Below are positions 48,691 through 58,461 of a stretch of DNA of 64,000 nt, piece after piece. Position numbers and translations under genes: made by a program. Source of the DNA: Breoghania sp. (GTDB taxonomy: Bacteria; Pseudomonadota; Alphaproteobacteria; Rhizobiales; Stappiaceae); the NCBI RefSeq assembly GCF_963674635.1, contig NZ_OY771475.1, positions 1,178,001 through 1,242,000 of the forward strand. The letters run 5' to 3'. The notes under the pieces were generated by a model. The model searched no databases, was not told where the DNA came from, and worked only from the letters and a program-made list of their open reading frames with translations. Position 1 is the stretch's first letter, and each line of letters starts with the position of its first letter.

Positions 48691-49332
48691 ATGCTTGCCG
48701 AATACCTCATCAACGCGTTTGCGACGCTGTTTGTCACAATTGACCCTATTGGCCTCGCGCCGATGTTTCTTGCGGTCACACCGGGCCTTGCGGGCGCCGA
48801 ACGGCGCACCATCGCGATACGGGCGGTATGCATCTCCGCCGCCCTGCTCCTGGCTTTCATATTTTGCGGCAAGCCGCTCCTGACCGTTCTCGGGATATCG
48901 GTGCCCGCATTCCAGGTCTCCGGTGGCCTGCTGCTTTTCGTGATCGCCTTCGAGATGATCTTTGGCCATCGGGCCCAACGAAAGAGCGACACCGCCGACA
49001 AGCTCGCGCAGCCTGAGCCGGACCACCATGGCCATGGGCAGGATGTCTCCGTGTTCCCGCTGGCCATCCCGCTTATCGCGGGTCCGGCGTCCATCAGTGC
49101 GGTGATCCTTCTGTCATCGCAGGCGGAAACGGGCATGGAGCTGGCCGGGCTCATCACCGTGGCGCTGTCCATTCTTGGCCTGTGTTTCGTGATTTTCCTG
49201 CTGGCGGACACCATCGAAAGGCTGATGGGCGCAACGGTCCAGCTTGTGCTCACGCGGCTTCTGGGTGTTCTTCTGGCCGCCTTGAGCGTGCAATTTGTCG
49301 CCGACGGCGCAAAGGCATTTTTCGGAGGCTAA
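48691..49332 (+). CDS. MarC family integral membrane protein
   Basis: A 213-residue protein starting MLAEYLINAFATLFVTIDPI at the ATG with GGGAGC upstream. The family marks are TLFVTIDPIGLAPMF, then FPLAIPLIAGPASISAVILL in the second half. Six membrane helices can be placed. A His/Gly-rich loop (DHHGHGQD) lies between. Role of MarC proteins is unclear, despite the name. Confidence 0.9.
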   Translation: MLAEYLINAFATLFVTIDPIGLAPMFLAVTPGLAGAERRTIAIRAVCISAALLLAFIFCGKPLLTVLGISVPAFQVSGGLLLFVIAFEMIFGHRAQRKSDTADKLAQPEPDHHGHGQDVSVFPLAIPLIAGPASISAVILLSSQAETGMELAGLITVALSILGLCFVIFLLADTIERLMGATVQLVLTRLLGVLLAALSVQFVADGAKAFFGG

Positions 49333-49425
49333 GGCTAGTCTCCCGAATTCACATCCATGAGCCATGGTGGAAGGGCGGAAACTGTCAGCAAACAGTCTCC
49401 GCCCTGTTTATTGGCTTTAGGCCCT

Positions 49426-49758
49426 TCAGCCGAAGGTGAAAGTGAACGCCTTGCCACCTATTGTTCCGGTTCCTGTCCCTCTCATTCCTGTAGAGACGAA
49501 ACTGAAGGGGCCACTTTGGCCATTGGAACAATTGAAAGTGCCTTCGCCGTGTCGGTTGGAAACATAAACGAATGTCCCTTCGCAGACCCGCCCTTTATTA
49601 CTTGTGATCTTAAGAGTGCCGCCCCCATCCAGGTAACCCGTCGCAGTCCCCTTGAATGTCTCGGCCCCACTTCCAAGTTGGCCACGCACCGGCAATGTCA
49701 TAGCGCATCCGGAAATTACGAGCCCGACAAGCGGAACTACGAAATATAGACGGTTCAT
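49426..49758 (-). CDS. small lipoprotein, unknown
   Basis: A 110-residue protein with a signal peptide and lipobox (LVGLVISGC, Cys18), then Gly/Thr-rich beta sequence (GTATGYLDGGGTLKITSN) and two later Cys. Similar small lipoproteins are common in rhizobia, with no known function. Confidence 0.75.
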   Translation of the reverse strand: MNRLYFVVPLVGLVISGCAMTLPVRGQLGSGAETFKGTATGYLDGGGTLKITSNKGRVCEGTFVYVSNRHGEGTFNCSNGQSGPFSFVSTGMRGTGTGTIGGKAFTFTFG

Positions 49759-49944
49759 TCTTTTGTCCTCGACACATTAACACTTAGAACAAGCTTGATT
49801 GGGAATACACGACCAATCCAATTGGCACCTACTCACGCTTGCAGAAAATACTTAGCATATCAATTGTCTTGCGCTGCGCGGAAAAATGACAGTCGTTTGA
49901 AATAGCCAATCCGCCCCCCCCCTTCGCACGCCAGACCGCCAAAA
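49759..49944. other. intergenic region upstream of lipoprotein
   Basis: AT-rich promoter region of the lipoprotein gene. Includes a run of C at about 49,912-49,922. No gene seen. Confidence 0.5.
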
Positions 49945-49976
49945 CAAAAACAGGGGGCCTGGGCCCCCTGCTTTTG
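49945..49976 (-). terminator. rho-independent terminator of efflux operon
   Basis: CAGGGGGC and GCCCCCTG with a four-base loop form the stem. On the minus strand it is followed by TTTTTGTTTT, so it ends the RND operon; on the plus strand the T-run is CTTTT. Confidence 0.8.
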
Positions 49977-50022
49977 AGTTTCGCGTGCACCCGAGATCCC
50001 TTTCAGAGGATCTCGGTCACCA

Positions 50023-53000
50023 TCAGCTCATGGGCTTCCCATCGTCGCGCAACACGACGTAGATCGCCGGGATGACGAGCACTGTCAGCAGCGTTGACGA
50101 GGCAAGACCAAAGAGCAGCGAGATGGCGAGCCCCTGGAAAATCGGGTCCGTCAGGATCGTCACAGCCCCGATCATGGCGGCCAGAGCCGTCAAAAGGATC
50201 GGCTTGAAGCGGATCGAGCCGGCCTCCAGTAGTACGTCTTTCAAAGGCCTGTCCGGTGTGCGGGCATGGCGAACGAAATCCACCAGAAGGATGGAGTTGC
50301 GCACGATGATGCCCGCAAGCGCGATAAAGCCGATCATCGAGGTCGCACTGAAGGGCGCCCCGAACAGCCAGTGCCCGATCATGATGCCGATCAGCGTCAA
50401 TGGCACCGGGGTGAGGATCACCAGCGGCAGCTTGAACGAGCTGAACTGACCGACGACGAGGAAATAGATCGCCAGCAAGGCCACCATGAAGGCAGCGCCC
50501 ATGTCGCGGAAGGTCACCCATGTCACCTCCCATTCGCCGTCCCACAGCACTGCCACCTGAGCATCGCTGACGGGCTGACCATGGAGCACGACCTGAGGCT
50601 TGGGCAGATCGCCCCAGTCGGTCTGGTCGATCTTGTCCTGAACGGCGAGCATGCCGTAGATCGGGGCTTCGTATTCGCCTGCCAGATCCGCCTGGATCAT
50701 CTCAACCGGGCGTAGGTTGTGCCGGAAGATCAGGTAGGAGGACGGCTCCCGCGTGATCGTCAACACATCGCCCAGTTCCACCACACCGCGATTGCCCGGC
50801 AGGGCGTTGGCAGGCACCGGCGTCGCCAGCAGGCGTTCGCTCAGAGCGCGTTCGTTCTTGGGCAGCGCAAGCGTGATCGCGATCGGGCGACGCCCCTCGC
50901 CGCGATGCGAATAGCCAACCGTCGTCTCACCCAGCAGAGACTGGATGGCGTTATAGACATCCGCCTCCGATACGCCGTGATACTCCAGGTTTTCCTGATC
51001 AATGGAAAAGCGCAGGCGTTCGCTCGGTTCGCCGTGGCTGTTGTCCACATCGACGATGAACGGCACCTCTTCAAAGAGCGCCTGAAGCTTGTCGGCAACC
51101 GCGCGTCGCGTCTTGGCGTCCGGGCCGTAGACCTCAGCCAGCAATGTGGAGAGCACCGGCGGTCCCGGCGGCACTTCCACCACCTTCACAGAGGTTCCCG
51201 ACGGCACGTCCAGCGCCTTCAACCGCTCGCGGATCTCCAGCGCAACATCATGGCTTTCGCGCGAGCGTTCGCCCTTGGGCAGCAAGTTCACCTGAAGGTC
51301 GCCCAATTCCTGAGAGGAGCGCAGGAAGTAGTGGCGCACGAGACCATTGAAATTGAAGGGCGCCGCCGTGCCCGCGTGGGACTGGATGGAGGTGATTTCC
51401 GGAATATCCACCAGAAGGGCGACCGCCTGGTCAAGCACCCGGTCTGTGTCTTCCAGCGCCGTGCCTTCCGGCATGTCGAGGATCACCTGCACCTCGGATT
51501 TGTTGTCGAAGGGCAGGAGCTTGACGGTCACGTCCTTGGTGTAAATGAGCACCATCGAGCCAATCGTCGCCACTCCAACCAGCAGCAGGAAGGTGAGTGC
51601 GTGCCCCTTGCTGACAAGCACAGGACGTGCGGCAGCGCGGTAAACGCGCCCCATGACACCACCGGCATCCATGCCATCGCCGTGGGCGTCATGGGCATGA
51701 TGTGCCGGGGCCTTGCCGGCCAGGCGCAGCATCAGCCACGGCGTCAGCACCACCGCGACGAAGAAGGAAAACACCATTGCGGCCGATGCGTTGGCCGGGA
51801 TCGGGCTCATGTAGGGCCCCATCATGCCGGAGACGAACATCATCGGCAGAAGGGCCGCAACCACGGTCAACGTGGCGATGATCGTCGGATTGCCGACCTC
51901 CGCCACTGCTTCGATGGCCCCTTGAACCCGGTCGCGCCCGTCCTTCATTGCCCAGTGGCGCGAAATATTCTCGATCACCACGATGGCATCATCGACGAGG
52001 ATACCGATCGAGAAAATCAGCGCAAAGAGGCTCACACGGTTGATCGTGTATCCCATGATCTTGGCTGCAAACAACGTCAGCAGGATCGTCGTCGGGATGA
52101 CGACAAAAACCACCAGCCCCTCGCGCCAACCAATTGAGAAGCCAACCAGAAGCACGATGGAAATCGTTGCCAGACCGAGATGCAAAAGGAGTTCGTTCGC
52201 CTTCTCGTTCGCAGTGTCACCGTAGTCGCGGGTAATCTTCACCTCGATGGATTCGGGGATCAGTCGCCCCTTCAGATCCTCGATATGGTGCAGAACCTCC
52301 TCGGCGATGACGACGGCATTGGCCCCGGGGCGCTTGGCGACCGCGACAGAGACGGCAGGAAGCCGCGTCAGCGCGCCATCGGCCTGTTTTTCAACGTTCC
52401 AGACGCGAGATTCCACTTCCGCTGGCCCCACGACCGTACGCGCAACGTCCTTCACGTAGACCGGCCGTCCATCTCGGGTGGTCAGCAGCAGGAGGCCGAT
52501 ATCGGGCACACCAGACAAGGTCTGTCCGGCCGCGACTGAAACCGCCTTGCCCCCGTCTCGCACCTGCCCCGCCATGAAGGAGCGGTTGGCCGATTGCACC
52601 TTGCCCATAAGCTGGTCGAGCGTGACACCGTAGAGCGATAGTTTTTCCGGCTCCGGCTCGATCCGGATCTGGTTCGTCGTCCCGCCGACGATATAGGTCA
52701 GCCCCACATCCTCCAGACGCGAAAGCTCGATCCGCAATTCATCGGCCAGATCATACAAGCCGCTCGACGTCCACCGCGCGGCGGCGTCCGGCTTTGGCGT
52801 CAGCGTCGCAACGACAATAGCGACATCATCGACACCGCGTCCGATAACCAGCGGCTCGGGAATGCCGGTCGGGATGCGATCCATGTTGGCGCGGATCTTT
52901 TCATGAACGCGCAGGATCGCCTCGTCGGAGCTCGTTCCCACATAGAAACGCGCGGTGACCATCACCTGATCATCGACGGTCTGGCTATAGACATGCTCAA

Positions 53001-53244
53001 CGCCGGGAATCGCCTTGACGATGGTTTCCAGCGGCTCCGTGACAAGCTTGACCGCATCCTGCGCCTTGAGGCCATCTGCGCGCACCATGATATCCACCAT
53101 GGGCACGGAGATCTGGGGTTCCTCCTCGCGCGGCAGGGTGATGAGCGCGACCACGCCCAGCACCAGCGCTGCAAAGAGCAACAGCGGGGTCAGCGGCGAC
53201 CGGATAAAGCCCCGCGTCAGATTTCCAGAAATCCCGAGCTTCAT
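50023..53244 (-). CDS. RND family efflux permease
   Basis: A 1073-residue protein with full AcrB-type layout: a first membrane helix (PLLLFAALVLGVVALITL), two large periplasmic domains and two sets of central helices. Recognisable are GISIGWREGLVVFVVIP-like sections near 360, the TM4 region ending VDDAIVVIENISRH with paired Asp that carry protons, and PTIIATLTVVAALLPMMF. It should work as a proton-driven trimer with the MFP protein coded upstream, at the 4-bp overlap. Substrate not predictable. No outer membrane channel gene is close by. Confidence 0.93.
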   Translation of the reverse strand: MKLGISGNLTRGFIRSPLTPLLLFAALVLGVVALITLPREEEPQISVPMVDIMVRADGLKAQDAVKLVTEPLETIVKAIPGVEHVYSQTVDDQVMVTARFYVGTSSDEAILRVHEKIRANMDRIPTGIPEPLVIGRGVDDVAIVVATLTPKPDAAARWTSSGLYDLADELRIELSRLEDVGLTYIVGGTTNQIRIEPEPEKLSLYGVTLDQLMGKVQSANRSFMAGQVRDGGKAVSVAAGQTLSGVPDIGLLLLTTRDGRPVYVKDVARTVVGPAEVESRVWNVEKQADGALTRLPAVSVAVAKRPGANAVVIAEEVLHHIEDLKGRLIPESIEVKITRDYGDTANEKANELLLHLGLATISIVLLVGFSIGWREGLVVFVVIPTTILLTLFAAKIMGYTINRVSLFALIFSIGILVDDAIVVIENISRHWAMKDGRDRVQGAIEAVAEVGNPTIIATLTVVAALLPMMFVSGMMGPYMSPIPANASAAMVFSFFVAVVLTPWLMLRLAGKAPAHHAHDAHGDGMDAGGVMGRVYRAAARPVLVSKGHALTFLLLVGVATIGSMVLIYTKDVTVKLLPFDNKSEVQVILDMPEGTALEDTDRVLDQAVALLVDIPEITSIQSHAGTAAPFNFNGLVRHYFLRSSQELGDLQVNLLPKGERSRESHDVALEIRERLKALDVPSGTSVKVVEVPPGPPVLSTLLAEVYGPDAKTRRAVADKLQALFEEVPFIVDVDNSHGEPSERLRFSIDQENLEYHGVSEADVYNAIQSLLGETTVGYSHRGEGRRPIAITLALPKNERALSERLLATPVPANALPGNRGVVELGDVLTITREPSSYLIFRHNLRPVEMIQADLAGEYEAPIYGMLAVQDKIDQTDWGDLPKPQVVLHGQPVSDAQVAVLWDGEWEVTWVTFRDMGAAFMVALLAIYFLVVGQFSSFKLPLVILTPVPLTLIGIMIGHWLFGAPFSATSMIGFIALAGIIVRNSILLVDFVRHARTPDRPLKDVLLEAGSIRFKPILLTALAAMIGAVTILTDPIFQGLAISLLFGLASSTLLTVLVIPAIYVVLRDDGKPMS

Positions 53245-54308
53245 GGCATCACCAGCTGATCGCCCGCCTTCAGGCCGGACAGGACCTCAACGCCGGGCTC
53301 CCCGTCCAGATCGCGACGCACGCCAAGCTGGACAACGATATCGAGCGGGTCGCCCCCCTCACGCGCAAGGCGCACGAAATCGAGCCCGAAACGGGTATCG
53401 ACGTACGCCATGGGAATGACGATGGCATCGCGCGTACCGACCGAGATCGCGGCTTGCGTTCGCTCGCCGACGAAAAAGTCGCCAAGCCCGGCGACCTTGG
53501 CATCGGCAATTACGCGCCCTTGCTTGATCTGTGGGTAGATCTTCACGATCTCGCCTTTGCGCGCCTCTTGGCTGCCGCCCATTTCAGGGGCGCCAAGTTC
53601 CACCGGATCGCCGAGTTCGATGAAGCTGGCGTGGCGTTCGGGAACCTCGATCCGCAACAGAAACCCGTCGGCGGCGACGGAGGCGACAACCTCTCCGCCC
53701 ATGACGACAGAACCGGCAGTCACCGGAACATCAAGGACACGGCCGGAGGTCGGCGCCAGCACATCCCCCTCCACCATCTGCTGATCGAGCACGGCGCGCT
53801 CGGCCTCGGTCGCCTTCAGCGCGTTGCGGGCGACCACCAGCGCGGTGTCAAGCTGGTCGATATTCGACTTGGCGATGGTGCCGCGTTTGAACAGTTCCTG
53901 GGCTCGGGTGTAGTCGAGCTCCGCTTTGGTTACCTGCGAACGCGCAGCCAGAATGCGCGCCTCCAGCGCCCGGGCCTGGAGGTTCAGCTTCTCGTCGACG
54001 ATCCGGGCGATCACGTCGCCCTTGTTCACGAAGCTGCCTTCGGTGACATCCAGTTCCATCAATGTGCCGGAGATCCGCGCACGTGCGCCGACATCGACGG
54101 TCGCCTGAACCGTGCCGTAAACCAGCTTGATGTCTTCGATCGCGCGGCTCTCGACCGTGAAATCCGCGGCCTCGACACAGCTTGAGCCGATGGTCAATGA
54201 AAAGCTCGATGCCAACAGTGCGAGAGCGACTAACGCCTTGCCGCGCATGGCAACCATGAGGCGGGTTCCACCCTGGTGCGGCCCTTTGGGCCTGGCAGAG
54301 GTACACAT
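53241..54308 (-). CDS. RND periplasmic adaptor (membrane fusion protein)
   Basis: I use MCTSARPKGPHQGGTRLM at 54,308. Starts 17 and 20 codons later (MVAMRGKALVALALL, MRGKALV) fit a signal peptide better and are also likely. After the signal come the lipoyl half-motifs (GSFVNKGDVIARIVDEKL and GRVLDVPVTAGSVVMGGEVV), with a short coiled-coil hairpin in between (LEARILAARSQVTKAELDYT). It links the permease with an outer membrane channel. Its stop overlaps the permease ATG. Confidence 0.88.
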   Translation of the reverse strand: MCTSARPKGPHQGGTRLMVAMRGKALVALALLASSFSLTIGSSCVEAADFTVESRAIEDIKLVYGTVQATVDVGARARISGTLMELDVTEGSFVNKGDVIARIVDEKLNLQARALEARILAARSQVTKAELDYTRAQELFKRGTIAKSNIDQLDTALVVARNALKATEAERAVLDQQMVEGDVLAPTSGRVLDVPVTAGSVVMGGEVVASVAADGFLLRIEVPERHASFIELGDPVELGAPEMGGSQEARKGEIVKIYPQIKQGRVIADAKVAGLGDFFVGERTQAAISVGTRDAIVIPMAYVDTRFGLDFVRLAREGGDPLDIVVQLGVRRDLDGEPGVEVLSGLKAGDQLVMP

Positions 54309-54319
54309 GCGATCACCCC

Positions 54320-54351
54320 GTATATTAGTATATTCGAATATTCCTATATAC
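54320..54351. promoter_or_regulatory. AT-rich palindromic operator upstream of RND operon
   Basis: The centre ATATTCGAATAT (54,330-54,341) is a perfect 12-bp palindrome, flanked by GTATATTAG and CTATATAC as a further imperfect inverted repeat. The block lies 12-43 bp before the adaptor start. It is likely the promoter/operator of the efflux operon; ArsR-type sulfur or metal regulators use similar ATTC/GAAT half-sites. Confidence 0.55.
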
Positions 54352-54439
54352 TGAAATGAGGCCGATTGTAAGCCCTTCTTTTTGTATTCAGAGCCGGTTG
54401 CGGTCGCATTGAGCAATCTTCATTGCGCACCGGCTTGCC

Positions 54440-54934
54440 TCAATAGTCCAGCTTCACCTCGTATTCCCGGCCGCCATAGCCATGAACGCTGTCATGAGCG
54501 CGCAGGGTCACGGTTGTGGTCCCATCTGGAAACAAAATGCCGGACAGAGACCGGGTGAATGGCTGTTCGTTCATATGCGGATGGGCCAGGTTTCGCACCG
54601 CCAGAACGTCTCCGTCTTGAGCCACCACTTCCCAACGATCCGCGTAATGGTCCCATCCACTGTCGGCATGGCGCAAGGTGGCTGAGATCGTCCAACTCCC
54701 GTCACCATTCCTGACGGCTTTCGCCGCGATCACATCGGCCTGCCCGGCACGGGCGTTCTGCGCCCCCAGGGCGAAACACAAGACCGCCGATAGGAGAAAA
54801 GCAGTGAACCATGCGCCTTTCGCCCACTGCTTTCTGACAATGACAGTTGCGGCTTCCGCAAAGACACCCTTATCTTTCCCCTGCCCCACGCTGGGCAAAA
54901 TAAATTCGTGCGATCCAAAATCGTGCAGTTTCAT
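54440..54934 (-). CDS. exported protein, unknown
   Basis: A 164-residue protein; a start further in, before the hydrophobic segment WFTAFLLSAVLCFALGAQNA, is also possible. After this signal or anchor comes a beta-rich domain (NGDGSWTISATLRHADSGWD then YADRWEVVAQDGDVLAVRNL) ending GREYEVKLDY. It may be an Ig-like periplasmic protein found beside efflux genes. Close to the RND operon but separately expressed. Confidence 0.7.
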   Translation of the reverse strand: MKLHDFGSHEFILPSVGQGKDKGVFAEAATVIVRKQWAKGAWFTAFLLSAVLCFALGAQNARAGQADVIAAKAVRNGDGSWTISATLRHADSGWDHYADRWEVVAQDGDVLAVRNLAHPHMNEQPFTRSLSGILFPDGTTTVTLRAHDSVHGYGGREYEVKLDY

Positions 54935-55033
54935 GAAACCGTTTCCCGCTTGTTACCGTTAAGCAACCGGACAATTGGAAATCGTAGTGGCCCGAGTTCC
55001 CGGCCCCAGTCACGATCGCGCGAGGAAGTTAGA

Positions 55034-56029
55034 ATGGCCCACGGCTCCAAGAAGGTGATCTACGCCGCACTTGCCGGCAACACCCTGATCTCGATTACGA
55101 AGTTTGCCGCCGCGCTCTATACCGGATCCTCAGCCATGCTGTCGGAGGGCATTCACTCCCTGGTGGATACCGGAAACCAGGGCCTTCTGCTCTATGGCAT
55201 GAAGAAAGCGGCAAAGCCGGCCGATGAACGCCACCCCTTCGGCTATGGCGTGGAGCTCTATTTCTGGGCCTTTGTCGTCGCGATCCTGATCTTTGCCGTT
55301 GGTTCCGGCGTCTCGATCTATGAAGGCATCCAGAAACTGCTCCATCCGCATCCGGTTTCCAATCCGATGGTCAACTTCATCGTTCTGGGTCTCGCCTTCG
55401 TTTTCGAGGCCGGAGCATGGATCGTTGCCCTGCGCGAATTCAATCAGACCCGCGGCACGCGAAGCTACCTTCTGGCGGTCCGCCAATCCAAGGACCCGAC
55501 CGTTTTTACCGTCCTTTTTGAAGACAGCGCCGCAATGCTCGGCCTGCTCATCGCCTTTGCGGGTCTGGTGGCGGCGGAGATGACCGGTATCGAATGGTTC
55601 GACGGAGCAGCCTCCGTAGCCATCGGTGTGGTTCTGGCGGGAACGGCCATTCTGCTCGCCTACGAAACCAAAGGGCTGCTGATCGGCGAATCCGCTGCAC
55701 CGGAACTGATCGCGACGGTGGAGACCCTGATCACCCAGGAGGATGCGGTCATCGGGTTGAACGAACTGCGCACCATGCATCTGGGCCCGCATGACGTGCT
55801 CGTCGCCATCTCACTCGATTTTCGCGACAACCTGACGGCCGCGGAAGTCGAGGAGACCACGTCCAGGCTGGAGGAGATGATCAAGACCCGGTATGCCGAT
55901 GTGCGCCGGGTCTTCATCGAAGCGCAAAGCGGGGCCCGGCACCGTCAGGCCCTTGAGCGCGACGCAATGGCAATCAAAAGTGGTGCAGATGCGGAAGATG
56001 GCGAAGCCGGCATTTTGGCTGCTCATTGA
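55034..56029 (+). CDS. cation diffusion facilitator (metal efflux)
   Basis: A 331-residue protein starting MAHGSKKVIYAALAGNTLIS, with AGGAAG upstream. It has six helices: SEGIHSLVDTGNQGLLLYGM holds the His/Asp metal site of helix II, and FEDSAAMLGLLIAFAGL has Glu/Asp in place of the usual HxxxD on helix V, so ion choice may differ from Zn-type family members. The C-terminal regulatory domain spans about residues 215-300. It exports Zn, Mn or Fe. Confidence 0.9.
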   Translation: MAHGSKKVIYAALAGNTLISITKFAAALYTGSSAMLSEGIHSLVDTGNQGLLLYGMKKAAKPADERHPFGYGVELYFWAFVVAILIFAVGSGVSIYEGIQKLLHPHPVSNPMVNFIVLGLAFVFEAGAWIVALREFNQTRGTRSYLLAVRQSKDPTVFTVLFEDSAAMLGLLIAFAGLVAAEMTGIEWFDGAASVAIGVVLAGTAILLAYETKGLLIGESAAPELIATVETLITQEDAVIGLNELRTMHLGPHDVLVAISLDFRDNLTAAEVEETTSRLEEMIKTRYADVRRVFIEAQSGARHRQALERDAMAIKSGADAEDGEAGILAAH

Positions 56030-56091
56030 TTGCAGCTGCGCGGATCGGTCTGCATCCGGTCCCAGTCTGGCGTTCTCCGATCAATGAACGC

Positions 56092-57174
56092 TCAGACCGC
56101 GTTGATCTTGCGAAAACCGTTATAGATCGCCAAGGGAGTGCCTTCGCGCAACAATTCCGCATATCGACGTTTCTGGAACAGACCGTTCAGCGACACGCGC
56201 GGCAACGCTGTGAGATACGAGCGGTGGCCGGGGAAGAGCTGGCCGGGCCGCGTTGTCACGGCAAGCTTGTAGCCGAGATTGTGAACCAATTCGAAATCGC
56301 GCACCCCGGCAGCAGTGCGTCCGCCATAGGGAAACGCGAAATACTCCGGAATGTCACCCAGCTCGTGCTGGTGGCGTTCCATGTCCTGCCAGATCTGGTC
56401 GCGCGCGTCTTCCTCGCTCATGCGCGCAATCGCATGGTGCCCAAGCGTGTGGCCGCCGATGGTTGCCAAGGGCTTGGATTTCAGGAGGCGCAACTCGTCC
56501 CAATCCATGGCCAGCGAACGGCACATGCCTTCCAGGTCCAGCCCGGCACCATCGGCCATGTCGCGGATGGCGCGACGCTGTGCATGTTCATCGAGCTCGC
56601 AGGCAATCCACTTGGAAAGCCGTGCAAAGGCGGCGTATTTGTCCGCGACCGTATCTGTTGCCAGCGTCTCCTTGATGTCGCCGAAGGAGAGGCGGACCTC
56701 GCGGTTCTCGTCGATGATCCGCTCCAGCGCCAGCCACCACAATTCACATGTGCCGCTCGCAATGCCACTTGATGCGAAGACCGTGAAGGGCACGTTGTGG
56801 CGCGCGAAAATCGGATAGGCATTCTGGAGATTGTCGCGATACCCGTCATCCAGCGTCACGACTGCAAAGCGGCGTGCAAAATCCCCCTCGCGCAGCCGGC
56901 GATAGGCTTCACCAAGTGAGATGAACTCAATCCCGGCCGCCTTGTTGTCGATGATCACCTGCTCCAGAAACTCTGGCGTGACCTCCAGCAATGCGTTGGG
57001 TTGAAAGGCATTTTCGCGCGCAGGCAGCACACGATGCAGCATGTAGATCATGCCGCAGCCCCGGCTCAAGGGTGCCAGCGCCCGGTAGGCACCTGAGAAA
57101 TAGAGCGCGTCCATCACCGTGCGATAACCAAGCATTTTCCAGAAATTGCTCACGGCTCCGACCGCCCCCTTCAA
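56092..57174 (-). CDS. polysaccharide deacetylase (NodB family)
   Basis: A 360-residue protein. The start is TTG at 57,172-57,174 (GAAGGGGG follows within it) or GTG at 57,153; both lack ATG. The NodB domain has VVTLDDGYRDN (residues about 105-115) with the metal Asp pair, GGHTLGHHAIA with the two His, and FPYGGR for the third motif. An insert of about 100 residues lies between motifs 1 and 2. The family deacetylates exopolysaccharide or lipid-linked sugars. The divergent acyltransferase suggests a small envelope polysaccharide unit. Confidence 0.85.
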   Translation of the reverse strand: MKGAVGAVSNFWKMLGYRTVMDALYFSGAYRALAPLSRGCGMIYMLHRVLPARENAFQPNALLEVTPEFLEQVIIDNKAAGIEFISLGEAYRRLREGDFARRFAVVTLDDGYRDNLQNAYPIFARHNVPFTVFASSGIASGTCELWWLALERIIDENREVRLSFGDIKETLATDTVADKYAAFARLSKWIACELDEHAQRRAIRDMADGAGLDLEGMCRSLAMDWDELRLLKSKPLATIGGHTLGHHAIARMSEEDARDQIWQDMERHQHELGDIPEYFAFPYGGRTAAGVRDFELVHNLGYKLAVTTRPGQLFPGHRSYLTALPRVSLNGLFQKRRYAELLREGTPLAIYNGFRKINAV

Positions 57175-57258
57175 TTCGCTGCTAATAAGTAATGCTAACC
57201 ACCCTTTCTTTAGAAGTCCTTGATAGGGATACGCTCAATTGAAGGCGGGGGACTTTCT

Positions 57259-58458
57259 ATGTCGAGCAGTTCAGCACAGGCCGCTGGCGACAGCATGTCG
57301 CCGGATCATGGACAGGTGGCGGCCTTGTCCTTGAAGATATTCGATTCCTTTGAAGAGATAGAGCCTGTCTGGCGCAAGCTTGAGACTGAAGCCTACATGT
57401 CGATCTATCAGGGGTTTCGGTGGCTGCAGCTTTGGCATGAGCTCATCGGACGCCGTAATGGCGGCGAGTTGGCGCTGGTCGTGGGTGAGCGAAACGGCGA
57501 GCCGGTTTTCATCTGGCCTTTCGGAATATGGCGCTCTGGTCCGGTACGTATCGCCCGCTGGCTCGGCGGCAAGTACAACAATTACAATCTCGGCATATGG
57601 GCCCGCGCGGAACTCGCCACAGTCAATGCGCAGGACGTGATGACGGCGTTGCGCGAGATCTCTGCGAGCGCGCGGATCGACACCTACGAGTTGATCAATC
57701 AACCGGAAGCCTGGGATGGTCAACGCAACCCGTTCATGTGTCTTTCCCACACGCCGAGCCCGAGCAACTCGTATCTACTGGATCTGGAGCCGGATTTCGA
57801 AGGGCTTTATGAGCGTCGCCGGTCCTCGCGCAGTCGCCGCACATTGCGTCGCAAAAGGGAAACGATGGAGCAGGCCGGCGAGGTTCGCTTTATCCACGGC
57901 ACGGACAGAGCCACCATTCTTCGCATAGTCGAGTCTCTGGTCGCGCAGCGCGATGCGCGTGCGCAAACGGTCGGGATCCCAAGCATTTTCGCCTCGCCTG
58001 GCGCGTTGGAAATGACCCGCGACATCCTTCTTGACGCGCTTACGTCCACCGAAGGCCCGCTTATGCATGCCCACGCTCTTGAAGTGGGCGGCGTCATTCG
58101 TGCCACCTATATCGGCGGCATTTACGGAGACCGTTACTCCTGCTTTCTCAACTCATTCCGCGACGATGACTTGACCGCCACCAGCCCCGGCGACCAGCTC
58201 CTGCATGATCTGATCCGGTCCAGCTGCGAAAACGGCCTGAGACATCTCGACCTCGGGATCGGCGAGGAACGGTACAAGACTTCCTGGTGCGATCCCGACC
58301 CCTTGTTCGACAGCTTCATCCCAATGAGCCGCATCGGTCGGCTTCATGCACAGCTGCGCGGGTTGCGGCAGTCCTTGAAGCGCCAGATCAAAAACAACCC
58401 TGTGCTATGGCAGGCGATCAAGAAGGCGCGCAAGCTGCGCAGCCGCGCAGGCTTCTGA
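57259..58458 (+). CDS. CelD/BcsL-type GNAT acyltransferase
   Basis: A 399-residue protein starting MSSSSAQAAGDSMSPDHGQV. It has the CelD/FemAB-like double GNAT layout: a first domain with WRKLETEAYMSIYQGFRWLQ, and a second (residues about 190-360) with RSRRTLRRKRETMEQAGEVR, GGVIRATYIGGIYGDRYSCF and the ending HLDLGIGEERYKTSWCDPD typical of this family. Relatives take part in cellulose and exopolysaccharide synthesis. It is divergent from the polysaccharide deacetylase, 85 bp apart, and probably functionally linked. Confidence 0.85.
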   Translation: MSSSSAQAAGDSMSPDHGQVAALSLKIFDSFEEIEPVWRKLETEAYMSIYQGFRWLQLWHELIGRRNGGELALVVGERNGEPVFIWPFGIWRSGPVRIARWLGGKYNNYNLGIWARAELATVNAQDVMTALREISASARIDTYELINQPEAWDGQRNPFMCLSHTPSPSNSYLLDLEPDFEGLYERRRSSRSRRTLRRKRETMEQAGEVRFIHGTDRATILRIVESLVAQRDARAQTVGIPSIFASPGALEMTRDILLDALTSTEGPLMHAHALEVGGVIRATYIGGIYGDRYSCFLNSFRDDDLTATSPGDQLLHDLIRSSCENGLRHLDLGIGEERYKTSWCDPDPLFDSFIPMSRIGRLHAQLRGLRQSLKRQIKNNPVLWQAIKKARKLRSRAGF

Positions 58459-58461
58459 TCA

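Noticed and set aside
50719..52137. A 472-residue plus-strand frame antisense to the RND permease
   Set aside because: The permease is clear; this frame is a His/Arg-rich shadow.
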